From positions 62,001-126,000 of the forward strand of contig CAZFSS010000001.1 in the NCBI GenBank assembly GCA_964521715.1: a stretch of DNA of 64,000 bases, in the 5' to 3' direction. Each line of letters starts with the position of its first letter. Position 1 is the stretch's first letter. Shown piece by piece: positions 43,946 to 51,179 of this stretch. This stretch comes from DAOVRD01 sp964521715 (GTDB lineage: Bacteria; Planctomycetota; Brocadiia; SM23-32). The position numbers and the translations under genes are program-made. The notes below the pieces were generated by a model, which was not told the origin of the DNA, did no database searches, and saw only the letters and a program-made list of their open reading frames with translations.

Positions 43946-44905
43946 CTAACCGGCATCCCCCGCCGCGCCTTCCTCCTGCTCCTGGGGGCGGAGGCGGCGG
44001 CAGACGGCGCCTTTGGCGATCGTAGTCTGGCCTGCCTCCCAGCTCGTGACCTCGGCCTTGGAGAGTTTCTGCAGGCCCTCGGTCACCTGGAGGGTGGCGA
44101 TGCGCGTCTCCGTCTGGCCCAGGATCTCGCCGGTGTCGGGATCGGCGATGATCTGGCCGGGCTCGACCACCAGGTAGAGCGCGCCCGGCTCCAGCCCGCC
44201 CCGGTTCAGGTAGGCCACATTGTCGGTGAAGGCGGCCACCTTTATGGGGAACAGCGCGTCCAGGACGCTGTCCACGAGCTGCTCAACCAGCTTGTCGTAG
44301 ACCTCATGTTGGAACTCGGCGGGCAGCTCGCGCACCCTCTCGGGCGGGTTGAGCTCCTTGGCGATTCCCACCACCTTCTTGGTCTCGGCGGTGATGATCC
44401 TGCCGGTCTCCGCCTCGACGATGCGTATGTCGGCGGCGACGGTGAGCCGCATGATCCTCTGCGTGCCGGCATCGTAAGGCAACTGTCTGTACTCGACTTC
44501 GGGGTCGAGCAGGTTTACGGACCCGAAGGTCAGGTAGTCGACGCCGAGCAACTTGCCCGCCTCGACGGACCTCTTGGGGTCGGTGAAGCCGGTCTGCGTC
44601 AGCTCGATTTCGTCCATGATGGCCGCCATTTTCTCGCGCTCGACGACCTGGACCTTCTCGGATTTCGCGAGGGCCGTGATCAGCTTGCTGGTCAGCAGGT
44701 CCGTTTCGGCGCCCCTGCTGACCTCAAGTGTAACTCGCTCGCCCCGCTGGGGCCGCAGCTCGGCCGTAACCCTCTGGACCGCCGTGCCGGCAAGGCCGAA
44801 GTCGAACACGGCTACGGTCGGTTTCTGGACTGCCTCCTGCGCCGTCGCCAGGCCTCCGGCGAGCATCAGCAGCATAACGCCGCACGCCAACGATGCTTTG
44901 CGCAT
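43946..44905 (-). CDS. CsgG/curli-assembly-type exported protein
   Basis: 319 aa with a cleavable signal peptide (MRKASLACGVMLLMLAGGLATAQE). The mature part resembles CsgG and GNA1162-type proteins: TVAVFDFGLAG, LLTSKLITALAKSEKVQVVEREKMAAIMDEIELTQTGF, GKLLGVDYLTFGSVNLL. These form or support envelope-associated channels or sense envelope state. A Cys is not at the lipobox position, so it is probably soluble periplasmic. GGGGGAGAG precedes the ATG at 44905. Paired with the CsgG-like lipoprotein 83 bases upstream. Confidence 0.75.
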   Translation of the reverse strand: MRKASLACGVMLLMLAGGLATAQEAVQKPTVAVFDFGLAGTAVQRVTAELRPQRGERVTLEVSRGAETDLLTSKLITALAKSEKVQVVEREKMAAIMDEIELTQTGFTDPKRSVEAGKLLGVDYLTFGSVNLLDPEVEYRQLPYDAGTQRIMRLTVAADIRIVEAETGRIITAETKKVVGIAKELNPPERVRELPAEFQHEVYDKLVEQLVDSVLDALFPIKVAAFTDNVAYLNRGGLEPGALYLVVEPGQIIADPDTGEILGQTETRIATLQVTEGLQKLSKAEVTSWEAGQTTIAKGAVCRRLRPQEQEEGAAGDAG

Positions 44906-44988
44906 CACTTTGCTCTCTCCCCCCTGCGCCGGGGCTCCCGGCCGATCGTCCGGTCGCCCTGCGACCCGCCGGACCGGCACAGCGCCGA

Positions 44989-45633
44989 TCAGTAGCGGGG
45001 CGGCAGGGACTCGCACATCTTCGTTATGATCTTGCGGACCTGGGTAGACTGCTCGGGGCTCAACGCGTAGCCCGCGACGCCGCCCACGACGGCTCCCGCA
45101 GCGCCCGCAGCCACCTTGCCGGCCCGGTTGCTGCCGGCGGCGACGCCGGCCCCCGCTCCCAGAATGGCCCCGCCTATGGTCGCCATGGTCCGCCCGGTGG
45201 TGCCCGAGCCGGACCCTATCCACAGGATGCTGCCGTCCTCGACGTCCAGCATCTTGGCCGTCATCTCGATCCGCTCGTTCAGGCGGGGGACGTTCACCAG
45301 GACTATGCCGCTCACGTTAAGTATCTGCCCCGCCCGGGCCGCGCCCTCCGGCCTGGTGAACTCGGACGCCTGGAACTCCTGCTCCGTCAACACGGCCTTG
45401 ACCTGGGCCCGCTCAACCACTCTGTAGCCCTTCTTGAGCAACTCCATGGCGAAGAAGTCGGCGATCTGGCCCTCGGCCGCCTCGCCGGGCACCTCGCCCT
45501 CCACCGACACGACGGCCACGGACTCAAGGGAACTGAACTGGAAATCGGGCCTCCTGTAGCTCTCGCCGCTTGAGCAGCCACAGGCGCACAGCGTTGCCGC
45601 CATCAGCACGAATGCGCCAATCCGTCCTGCCAT
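44989..45633 (-). CDS. CsgG-like lipoprotein with glycine zipper
   Basis: 214 aa. Signal peptide with lipobox-like CACGC (lipidation about Cys20). Middle part is CsgG/GNA1162-like (SSLESVAVVSVEGEVPGEAAEGQIADFFAMELLKKGYRVVERAQVKAVLTEQEFQASEF). A glycine-zipper hydrophobic segment follows (GGAILGAGAGVAAGSN ... AAGAAGAVVGGVAGYALS), which often inserts in a membrane. Strong ribosome site GGAGGG and a near-consensus promoter. Forms a two-gene unit with the next CsgG-like protein. Confidence 0.75.
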   Translation of the reverse strand: MAGRIGAFVLMAATLCACGCSSGESYRRPDFQFSSLESVAVVSVEGEVPGEAAEGQIADFFAMELLKKGYRVVERAQVKAVLTEQEFQASEFTRPEGAARAGQILNVSGIVLVNVPRLNERIEMTAKMLDVEDGSILWIGSGSGTTGRTMATIGGAILGAGAGVAAGSNRAGKVAAGAAGAVVGGVAGYALSPEQSTQVRKIITKMCESLPPRY

Positions 45634-45687
45634 GATCGCACCCTCCGTTCGCCAGGATGATGCCGGAATCTTCCTCCCACGCCCCCG

Positions 45688-45716
45688 ATTCTAGACCCCC
45701 GTTCCCGTCCTGTCAA
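45688..45716 (-). promoter_or_regulatory. Promoter for CsgG-like pair
   Basis: Minus strand: consensus TTGACA -35 (45711-45716), 17-base spacer, TAGAAT -10 (45688-45693). It abuts the repeat element on its left side. Confidence 0.68.
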
Positions 45717-45736
45717 CACGCACACATTTCAGGCTT

Positions 45737-45945
45737 CCACGACTGAGACACGGAGGGCACGGAGAGCGGCAGAGACCTGACCACTACGACACGACGAACA
45801 CAACGAAGTAATCAGGGCTGTAACGTGGTGTTCGTTGTGCCGTTGTGGTTGGCTCTCTCTGGTGCGCCGTGTTTCTGCTGTTTGTCGTTCGCCGAGGTCC
45901 CTGCCGTCTCTGCCGTTCTCCGTGTCCTCCGTGTCTCCGTGGTGA
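45737..45945. repeat. Palindromic repeat element, left copy beside RM gene
   Basis: About 209 bases built as nested inverted repeats. Outer arms: 45737-45783 against 45896-45942, sharing GAGACACGGAGG and CGGCAGAGAC. Inner arms: 45781-45805 against 45824-45848, 21 of 25 positions paired, closing an 18-base loop around 45806-45823. Bases 45758-45850 are identical over 93 positions to 49041-49133. It ends 7 bases after the RM stop codon. Such CACGGAGxACACGGAG repeats are dispersed intergenic elements in several phyla and carry no gene of their own. Confidence 0.9.
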
Positions 45946-45952
45946 GGCGTCG

Positions 45953-48943
45953 TCAGGTTGCGGCCGCGCGGGCCAGGTTGAGCTCCAGCAGCTTCTCCAG
46001 TATCTCCTCGTCCGTCATCTCTGGCCTCCAGGCCGGGTCGCCCGTGGTCGCCGCGTAGGCCGCGCAGACGGCCTCGTCCAGCACGGCGTGCGCGTTGCGC
46101 AGCCAGGTCGGCATCTCGTTGTAGAGGTTGGTGAGCGTGCGCTTCTTCAGCTTGGACGGCGCCACGCCGTTGTCCACGGTGCGCGGGTAGCGGACGGCGC
46201 CGATGCCGTTCTGATCCGGGTCGTGGACGTAGCGGGCCCAGGGCCCGTCGGCGGAGCCGGGGAATTCCAGCACCTCCGTGACGGTCCACTCGGGGGGATT
46301 GAGCCAGCGCTCGCGCAGCTCGTTCAGTTCGCGCGCGGCCTCGGCGACGGCCCGGACGAGCGGGTCGTCAGCCGGCTCGCTTCCGGCCCCTCGACTTCGC
46401 TCGGGACAGGGCGGCCAGGGGAAGGGGAAGGTCTCGAAGCAGGTGGTGGGGGTGTAGCGGAACCCGCTCTCGCGCTCGCGCAATTGCGTCCCCTGGGCGC
46501 GCGCCCAGACCTCGTGCAGGCGCGAATGCAGCACGCCGAAGAAGTAGTCGTCCTCCCGCGCGAAGACCAAAGTGCCCTGGTTGCACAAGTGCAAGGGCTC
46601 GCGCCACACGAATATCCTGTGCTTCGCTACGCCCGGTGTGGCAGCAAATCGGCGCAGTCCCGTCAGGGCCTGGCGCATCTCGTCCCTAGGGCGCTCGTAC
46701 TGCCACCACGCTTCGTTCGTTTGGCTGAACCTGCCGAGCCGAACTGGGCGCACTACGCGGTTGGTGTACTCGAAAGGGCTTTCGTATAGAGCCGCATCTT
46801 GGTGAGGGAGTCGACCGAAGTCAACGGTCCATCTCTTGCGATCATTCTTGACCAAGTCCACTGCGCTCTGGACGCGCCGCAAGACGTCTGAGTTGGGCCG
46901 GCCAGACGGGTTGGGCATGACGAGCATCTGTAGTGCCACGGTCTCATCTATGTCGAAGGGAGCTTTGGCAGAAGGGCCCATGAAGGAAATCGCGGGGTGC
47001 ACGCAGAGCCGCCTCGCGGGGGTGACATCAGTGGCTCCGGTTAGGTTCGCGTTGATCTCACGAATGGCCCTCCTATCGAGTACCCGAGTCAGCTCTTCCC
47101 CGTGGTCGAACCCGACCATCGACACGTGGACGTTGGCACCCTCGAGGATCCAAGGCCGGTCGCTCTCGGCGAAGAAGATGTCGCCCGTCTCCTTGATGCG
47201 TTCGAGCACCCTGCGGTTGGCCCCGCCCCTGATCCCCTGCGTGGCGAGCAGGCCGGCCCGATGGCACCGGTGCTTCTCGATCTGCGCCCGCGCCTTCTCG
47301 AACCAGTAACAGCAGAGGTCGGCCAACGCCGGAACTCGCCCCTCGTACAGTTTGAACAGCCTGTCAGTGTACTCGTCGCCAAGCGCCTGCCGAACCTTGT
47401 TGCCACCCAGGAACGGCGGGTTGCCGACGATGCAGTCCACGCGCGGCCAGTCCGGCTCCTTTGGGTCCTCCGGATCGCTCGGGTCGAGGATGGCGTCCTT
47501 GCACTCGAAGTTGCCCGCCATCGGCCTCAGGACGGGGTCCCTGTCGATCCTGAACCCGTTCGCCTTCACCCACTGGAGGTAGCCGATCCAGACGACCATC
47601 TGCGCCAGGTCGTGGGCGTAGGGGCTGATCTCGATGCCGAATAGCTGCCACGGGCCGACCATGGGGATGGCCTGGGCGCCGAGCCGGTCCTGGAGGAAGA
47701 CGATGACCTCCTTCTCCAGATCCTTGAGCTTCTGGAGGGTGACGTAGAGGAAGTTGCCTGAGCCGCAGGCGGGGTCGAGCACCTTGAGCATCGTCAGTTT
47801 CTCGTGGAAGCGGCGGACGAGGCGCTCGGACTCGTTGCGGCTCTTGGTGAGGACGGCCTTGCTCGGCGGTTCCTTCGCCTCTCGTCCATCCCCTCGGGCG
47901 GGGCCTCGGGGCAAGCTCTTGCGGCCCGTGGCCAGCAGGTTCTCCACGGTCTGCCTGGTCTGGTCCCACTCGCGCCTGAGGGGCCACATGACGACGGGCT
48001 CGACGAGCGTCTCGATGTCCTCGCGGCTAGTGTAGTGGGCGCCGATCTGGGAGCGCTTGTCGGGGTCCATGCCGCGCTCGAAGAGGGTGCCGAAGATGGA
48101 GGGGTCGACGGCGCCCCAGTCGAGGCGCGATGCCTCGTAGATGCGGGCGATCTCGTCGTCCGTCATCTCCAGCACGGGCCCTCTGGCGAAGAGGTTCCCG
48201 TTGAAGTTCCGGATGGTGTCCAGGCCGAAGTCGCCGCCCTCGGCCATGGCGTCGAAGAGCTGGCCCAGCATCCTGCCGAAGCGCCCGGGCTCGCGGCGGG
48301 TCTTGTCCACGAGCTTGCTGAAGAGCCCTGCGGGCAGGAGGTCGATGTCCTCCGCGAAGAGGCAGAAGACGATCCGGTCGAGGAAGTGGGCGACCTTCTG
48401 GGGGTCGAGGCCGCGGCCCCTCATGCCCTGGGCGATCTCGGCGATGCGCTCGGCGGCCTCGGCCGTGATGGCCTGGCTGGTGCGCCCCGGGCGGAGCCTG
48501 TCGTAATCGTGGAAGACGGCGCGGAGGATCTCCAGGTTGCGCGGCTCGGCCAGACCCGAGAGCGCTATCTCGTGCTTCACCGTCTGCGTGGCGGTGAAGT
48601 TGGTGCGGACGATGATGCGGTCCATGTCGGAGACGACGAGGAGGGGCGGGTTCTCGAGGGCCTCGCGGTACTTGAGGAGCTGATCGTAGGCGGCCTCGAG
48701 GTCCTTGTGCTTGCCCTTGTATTCCCAGGCGAAGAAGCCCTTCTTCCACACGTCCGCCCAGCCCTCGCCGCCGCCGTGCTTGGCGGCGCCCTTCTCGAAG
48801 GTGAACCACTCGCCGGTCGGATCGGCTTCGGCGGGCTTGGGGTGGTCGACAAGCTCGCACAGGTCGAGGAAGTGCTGCTGGGAGGCGGAGCGCTCCGAGA
48901 GATCGGCGTTGCGCCACTTCTGGATGAACCGGACCGGGTCCAT
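45953..48943 (-). CDS. MmeI-like type IIL restriction-modification enzyme (single chain)
   Basis: 996 aa; one polypeptide with both nuclease and adenine-methyltransferase parts. The N-terminal nuclease has the D-x9-E-x-K arrangement known from MmeI (Asp64, Glu74, Lys76: ADVWKKGFF then AWEYKGK). Methylase motif I LDPACGSGNF is at residues 389-398 and motif IV NPPF at 508-511, so it should methylate adenine (N6). The remainder is a target-recognition and helical spacer region. Two in-frame low-complexity patches occur: RGPARGDGREAKE near 346-358 and CPERSRGAG near 847-855, the latter encoded by a repeat-like CTCGACTTCGCTCGGGACA. No partner R, M or S gene is adjacent. Start ATG 48943 after AGGAGGG. 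Confidence 0.87.
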   Translation of the reverse strand: MDPVRFIQKWRNADLSERSASQQHFLDLCELVDHPKPAEADPTGEWFTFEKGAAKHGGGEGWADVWKKGFFAWEYKGKHKDLEAAYDQLLKYREALENPPLLVVSDMDRIIVRTNFTATQTVKHEIALSGLAEPRNLEILRAVFHDYDRLRPGRTSQAITAEAAERIAEIAQGMRGRGLDPQKVAHFLDRIVFCLFAEDIDLLPAGLFSKLVDKTRREPGRFGRMLGQLFDAMAEGGDFGLDTIRNFNGNLFARGPVLEMTDDEIARIYEASRLDWGAVDPSIFGTLFERGMDPDKRSQIGAHYTSREDIETLVEPVVMWPLRREWDQTRQTVENLLATGRKSLPRGPARGDGREAKEPPSKAVLTKSRNESERLVRRFHEKLTMLKVLDPACGSGNFLYVTLQKLKDLEKEVIVFLQDRLGAQAIPMVGPWQLFGIEISPYAHDLAQMVVWIGYLQWVKANGFRIDRDPVLRPMAGNFECKDAILDPSDPEDPKEPDWPRVDCIVGNPPFLGGNKVRQALGDEYTDRLFKLYEGRVPALADLCCYWFEKARAQIEKHRCHRAGLLATQGIRGGANRRVLERIKETGDIFFAESDRPWILEGANVHVSMVGFDHGEELTRVLDRRAIREINANLTGATDVTPARRLCVHPAISFMGPSAKAPFDIDETVALQMLVMPNPSGRPNSDVLRRVQSAVDLVKNDRKRWTVDFGRLPHQDAALYESPFEYTNRVVRPVRLGRFSQTNEAWWQYERPRDEMRQALTGLRRFAATPGVAKHRIFVWREPLHLCNQGTLVFAREDDYFFGVLHSRLHEVWARAQGTQLRERESGFRYTPTTCFETFPFPWPPCPERSRGAGSEPADDPLVRAVAEAARELNELRERWLNPPEWTVTEVLEFPGSADGPWARYVHDPDQNGIGAVRYPRTVDNGVAPSKLKKRTLTNLYNEMPTWLRNAHAVLDEAVCAAYAATTGDPAWRPEMTDEEILEKLLELNLARAAAT
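46389..46410. repeat. Short repeat-like sequence inside the RM gene
   Basis: CCTCGACTTCGCTCGGGACA lies in frame in the RM gene, giving residues CPERSRGAG. The same translation recurs in spurious proteins from many environmental genomes, a sign of a dispersed REP-like repeat; I infer this from memory and not from a search. Confidence 0.5.
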
Positions 48944-49016
48944 GGCGGATTGTGCCCTCCTCGCGCCGGGCAGCCCCGTGAAAGGTAACAGAAGCGGCGG
49001 CCGGGGTCAATCACGG

Positions 49017-49256
49017 CCACGACGACGCACCACGGGAAACCACGGAGAGCGGCAGAGACCTGACCACTACGACACGACGAACACAACGAAGTAATCAGGG
49101 CTGTAACGTGGTGTTCGTTGTGCCGTTGTGGTTAGATTGTCGGTTCGTTGCCGTTCTCCGCGTTCTCCGTCCGGCCTTCGTAGCCGAAGGCACGCTCCGT
49201 CGCCATAGCTATGGAGCGTCGGCGACTTCGGCGGAGTAGGCTGACTCCGTGGTGAG
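49017..49256. repeat. Palindromic repeat element, right copy, with nested insert
   Basis: Second copy of the element at 45737. Identical over 49041-49133, diverged in the outer left arm, and interrupted in its right arm by about 76 extra bases (49171-49246). The insert has hairpins of its own: GCCTTCG-TAGC-CGAAGGC at 49174-49191 and the palindrome CCATAGCTATGG at 49203-49214. The hexamer CTCCGT stands on both sides of the insert. It fills most of the 333-base gap 48944-49276. Confidence 0.85.
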
Positions 49257-49276
49257 AATGCCTTTGGGCGGGTGGC

Positions 49277-50122
49277 CTACACGAGCGGGCGCAGGAAGTC
49301 GTGCGCCTTGCGAAGCCCCTCGACGCGGCGCTCCCCCGAGAAGACCGGGTCCTCGTGCTCGACGCAGATCGCGCCGTCGTAGCCGCTCTCCTTAAGCAGT
49401 GAGGTGAACTTGTGCCAGTCAACGCGGCCGTAGCCCGGCAGGCGGTAGCGCCACCATCCGCCGCTGAAGAAGCCGCCGGCCGTCAGCCTGTCCTCGAACA
49501 CCTCCGTGTCCTTCGCGTGGACGTGGTGGATGCGGTCCGCCCAGCGCACGAGCTGTGCGGCCCAGTCGATGCCCTGCCAGACCAGGTGGGACGGGTCGAA
49601 CTCCAGCCCCAGCGCCGGCGAGTCCACGCGCTCGAACATCTTCTCCCACGCCGCGGGGTTGAAGGCGAAGTTGATGGTGCCCACGGGCGGGAACGAGCCC
49701 TGGAGGCCGGGCCAGTTCTCGAAGGCGATGTTCACGCCGGCGGCCTCGGCAGCGGGCGCGACGTCCCAGAAGACCGACTCCCAGTCGTCCAGGTTCTTGT
49801 CCAGGCTTTTGGCCGGGTCACACTGGGTGAGGGCCGTGATGCAGTCCACGCCCAGCTCCTGGCAGAACTGGACGTAGGACTTGTAGGCTTCGGCGCGCTC
49901 GCCGATGGGCTTCGGCATCGACCAGTAGACGGCGATGGCGGAGATGCTCAGCCCGTGCTCATCGAGCATCTTGCGGACCTTGGCAGCTTCGTCCTTGCGG
50001 TAGCCTCTGTCCGGCAGTCGCGCCAGGTCCCACGCCCCGGCCACCTCCAGGCAGTCGTAGCCGATCTCGGCGGCGATCCCGCACTCTTCTTCCGTCAGGT
50101 TCGTCAGGTATCCAAGCTTCAT
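49277..50122 (-). CDS. Sugar phosphate isomerase/epimerase-like TIM barrel
   Basis: 281 aa, AP-endonuclease-2/xylose-isomerase-like fold. Metal-ligand positions can be followed: NIAFENWPG (Glu), LEFDPSHLVWQG (Asp, His), HVHAKDTEVF and CVEHEDPVFSG. Such proteins isomerise or epimerise keto sugars or act on hydroxypyruvate/inosose; substrate not deducible. Begins MKLGYLTNLTEEECGIA with a plausible ribosome site. Runs against the repeat element and away from the CDF gene. Confidence 0.8.
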   Translation of the reverse strand: MKLGYLTNLTEEECGIAAEIGYDCLEVAGAWDLARLPDRGYRKDEAAKVRKMLDEHGLSISAIAVYWSMPKPIGERAEAYKSYVQFCQELGVDCITALTQCDPAKSLDKNLDDWESVFWDVAPAAEAAGVNIAFENWPGLQGSFPPVGTINFAFNPAAWEKMFERVDSPALGLEFDPSHLVWQGIDWAAQLVRWADRIHHVHAKDTEVFEDRLTAGGFFSGGWWRYRLPGYGRVDWHKFTSLLKESGYDGAICVEHEDPVFSGERRVEGLRKAHDFLRPLV

Positions 50123-50185
50123 TCGGCTGCTCCCGGTCTGTCACAAGGGAAACGCCGGGAAGTATGCACGCGCTCCGGGCGGGTG

Positions 50186-51100
50186 TCAAGGAGCGGACCG
50201 GGAGGCCTCCTCGTCCGGCTCCAGGTGCACGACCACGTCCGCCATGCGCGGCCCTTCCTCCAGCAGGCGGCGCTTTACCTCCTCGGAGATGGCGTGTCCT
50301 TCGCCCACCGTCATCGCGCTGTCCACCAGGACGTGCAGATCCACGTGGACGCGGCCGCCGACGATGCGCGTGCGGATGGCATGGACGTCCCGCACGTTCT
50401 GGACGGACATGGCGACCTGCTCGATCCGCGTCAGTTCCCTCCGCGACGCGCCGACGTCGATGAGCTCCCCGAGCGCCGGCCACGTGACCATGACGGCCGC
50501 CTGGAATATGAAGACGGAGACGACCACGGCGCCCAGGTGGTCGAGGAAGAGCCAGTCCGGATACAGCCTGACGGTCAGGACGGCCAGCGCCGCCGGAATG
50601 GAGCTGAGCGCGTCCGAACGGTGGTGCCAGGCGTTGGCCACCACCGCCGTGGAATGCACGCGCCGCCCCACGCTGACCGTCCAGCGGTAGAGGGCTTCCT
50701 TGGAGGCAACCGAGACAAGGGCGGCGACGAGGGCGATGAGGCCGGGCACACGGGCGTGCGGCTGCCGGAGCGTACTCACCGCATTCCAGGTCAGGCCGAC
50801 GGCGACGGCCGCCAGCGCCAGACCGATGGCCGCCGTCACCAGGGCCTCGATGCGCCCGTGGCCGTGCGGATGGCGCTCGTCCGGAGGCCTGGACCAGTAA
50901 CTCACGCCGACGAGCACCAACACGTCGGTCGTCAAGTCCGAGAGGGTGTGGACCGCATCCGCGACGATGACCTGGCTGGAACCGAGGATGCCGGCCGCCA
51001 GCTTGAAGCCCGCAAGGACGACGTTTATCACAAGGCCGATCCAGGTGACGCGGCGTATGCTGCGAATCTCCTGCTCGCTCTGGACCGCGGCGCTGTTCAT
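50186..51100 (-). CDS. Cation diffusion facilitator transporter
   Basis: 304 aa from ATG at 51100. Six-helix CDF exporter: VTWIGLVINVVLAGFKLAAG, the metal site DAVHTLSDLTTD (HxxxD/D pattern), a second site WHHRSDALSS, then a cytoplasmic C-terminal domain (RVHVDLHVLVDSAMTVGEGHAISEEVKRRL). Expected to export Zn, Fe, Mn or Co by proton exchange. An extended -10 box TGTTATACT lies at about 51139-51147 on the minus strand. Confidence 0.88.
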   Translation of the reverse strand: MNSAAVQSEQEIRSIRRVTWIGLVINVVLAGFKLAAGILGSSQVIVADAVHTLSDLTTDVLVLVGVSYWSRPPDERHPHGHGRIEALVTAAIGLALAAVAVGLTWNAVSTLRQPHARVPGLIALVAALVSVASKEALYRWTVSVGRRVHSTAVVANAWHHRSDALSSIPAALAVLTVRLYPDWLFLDHLGAVVVSVFIFQAAVMVTWPALGELIDVGASRRELTRIEQVAMSVQNVRDVHAIRTRIVGGRVHVDLHVLVDSAMTVGEGHAISEEVKRRLLEEGPRMADVVVHLEPDEEASRSAP

Positions 51101-51138
51101 GCGGGGCCTGTCCTGCTGCGTGGAACGATGGGCACCCA

Positions 51139-51147
51139 AGTATAACA
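51139..51147 (-). promoter_or_regulatory. Extended -10 box for CDF transporter
   Basis: Minus strand: TGTTATACT reads as an extended -10 (TGNTATACT). No convincing -35 upstream at 17 bases. Confidence 0.35.
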
Positions 51148-51179
51148 CGAAGGCAGGCGGGGCGCCGGGCCCGGCTGCG

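Larger units (their letters stand above)
45737..49256. mobile_element. Possible repeat-bracketed defence island with the RM gene
   Basis: The RM gene is the only gene between the two copies of the palindromic repeat, which lie in the same orientation and share 93 identical bases. This is the layout expected of a gene exchanged by recombination between dispersed repeats. There is no transposase or integrase, so it is a passive cassette rather than a classical transposon. Confidence 0.4.

Noticed and set aside
45737..45945. Open frames in the repeat element with text such as HGDTEDTENG and VSAALRALRVSVV
   Set aside because: These are translations of the CACGGAGxACACGGAG repeat; they occur in many genomes as spurious proteins and are not supported by ribosome sites.
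45953..48943. PglX (BREX) or DISARM methylase
   Set aside because: The N-terminus has an MmeI-like D-x9-E-x-K nuclease site and there are no companion BREX or DISARM genes nearby; a single-chain type IIL enzyme fits better.
49017..49256. Insertion sequence end or IS remnant
   Set aside because: No transposase fragment is detectable on either strand, and no target-site duplication can be shown for the whole element.
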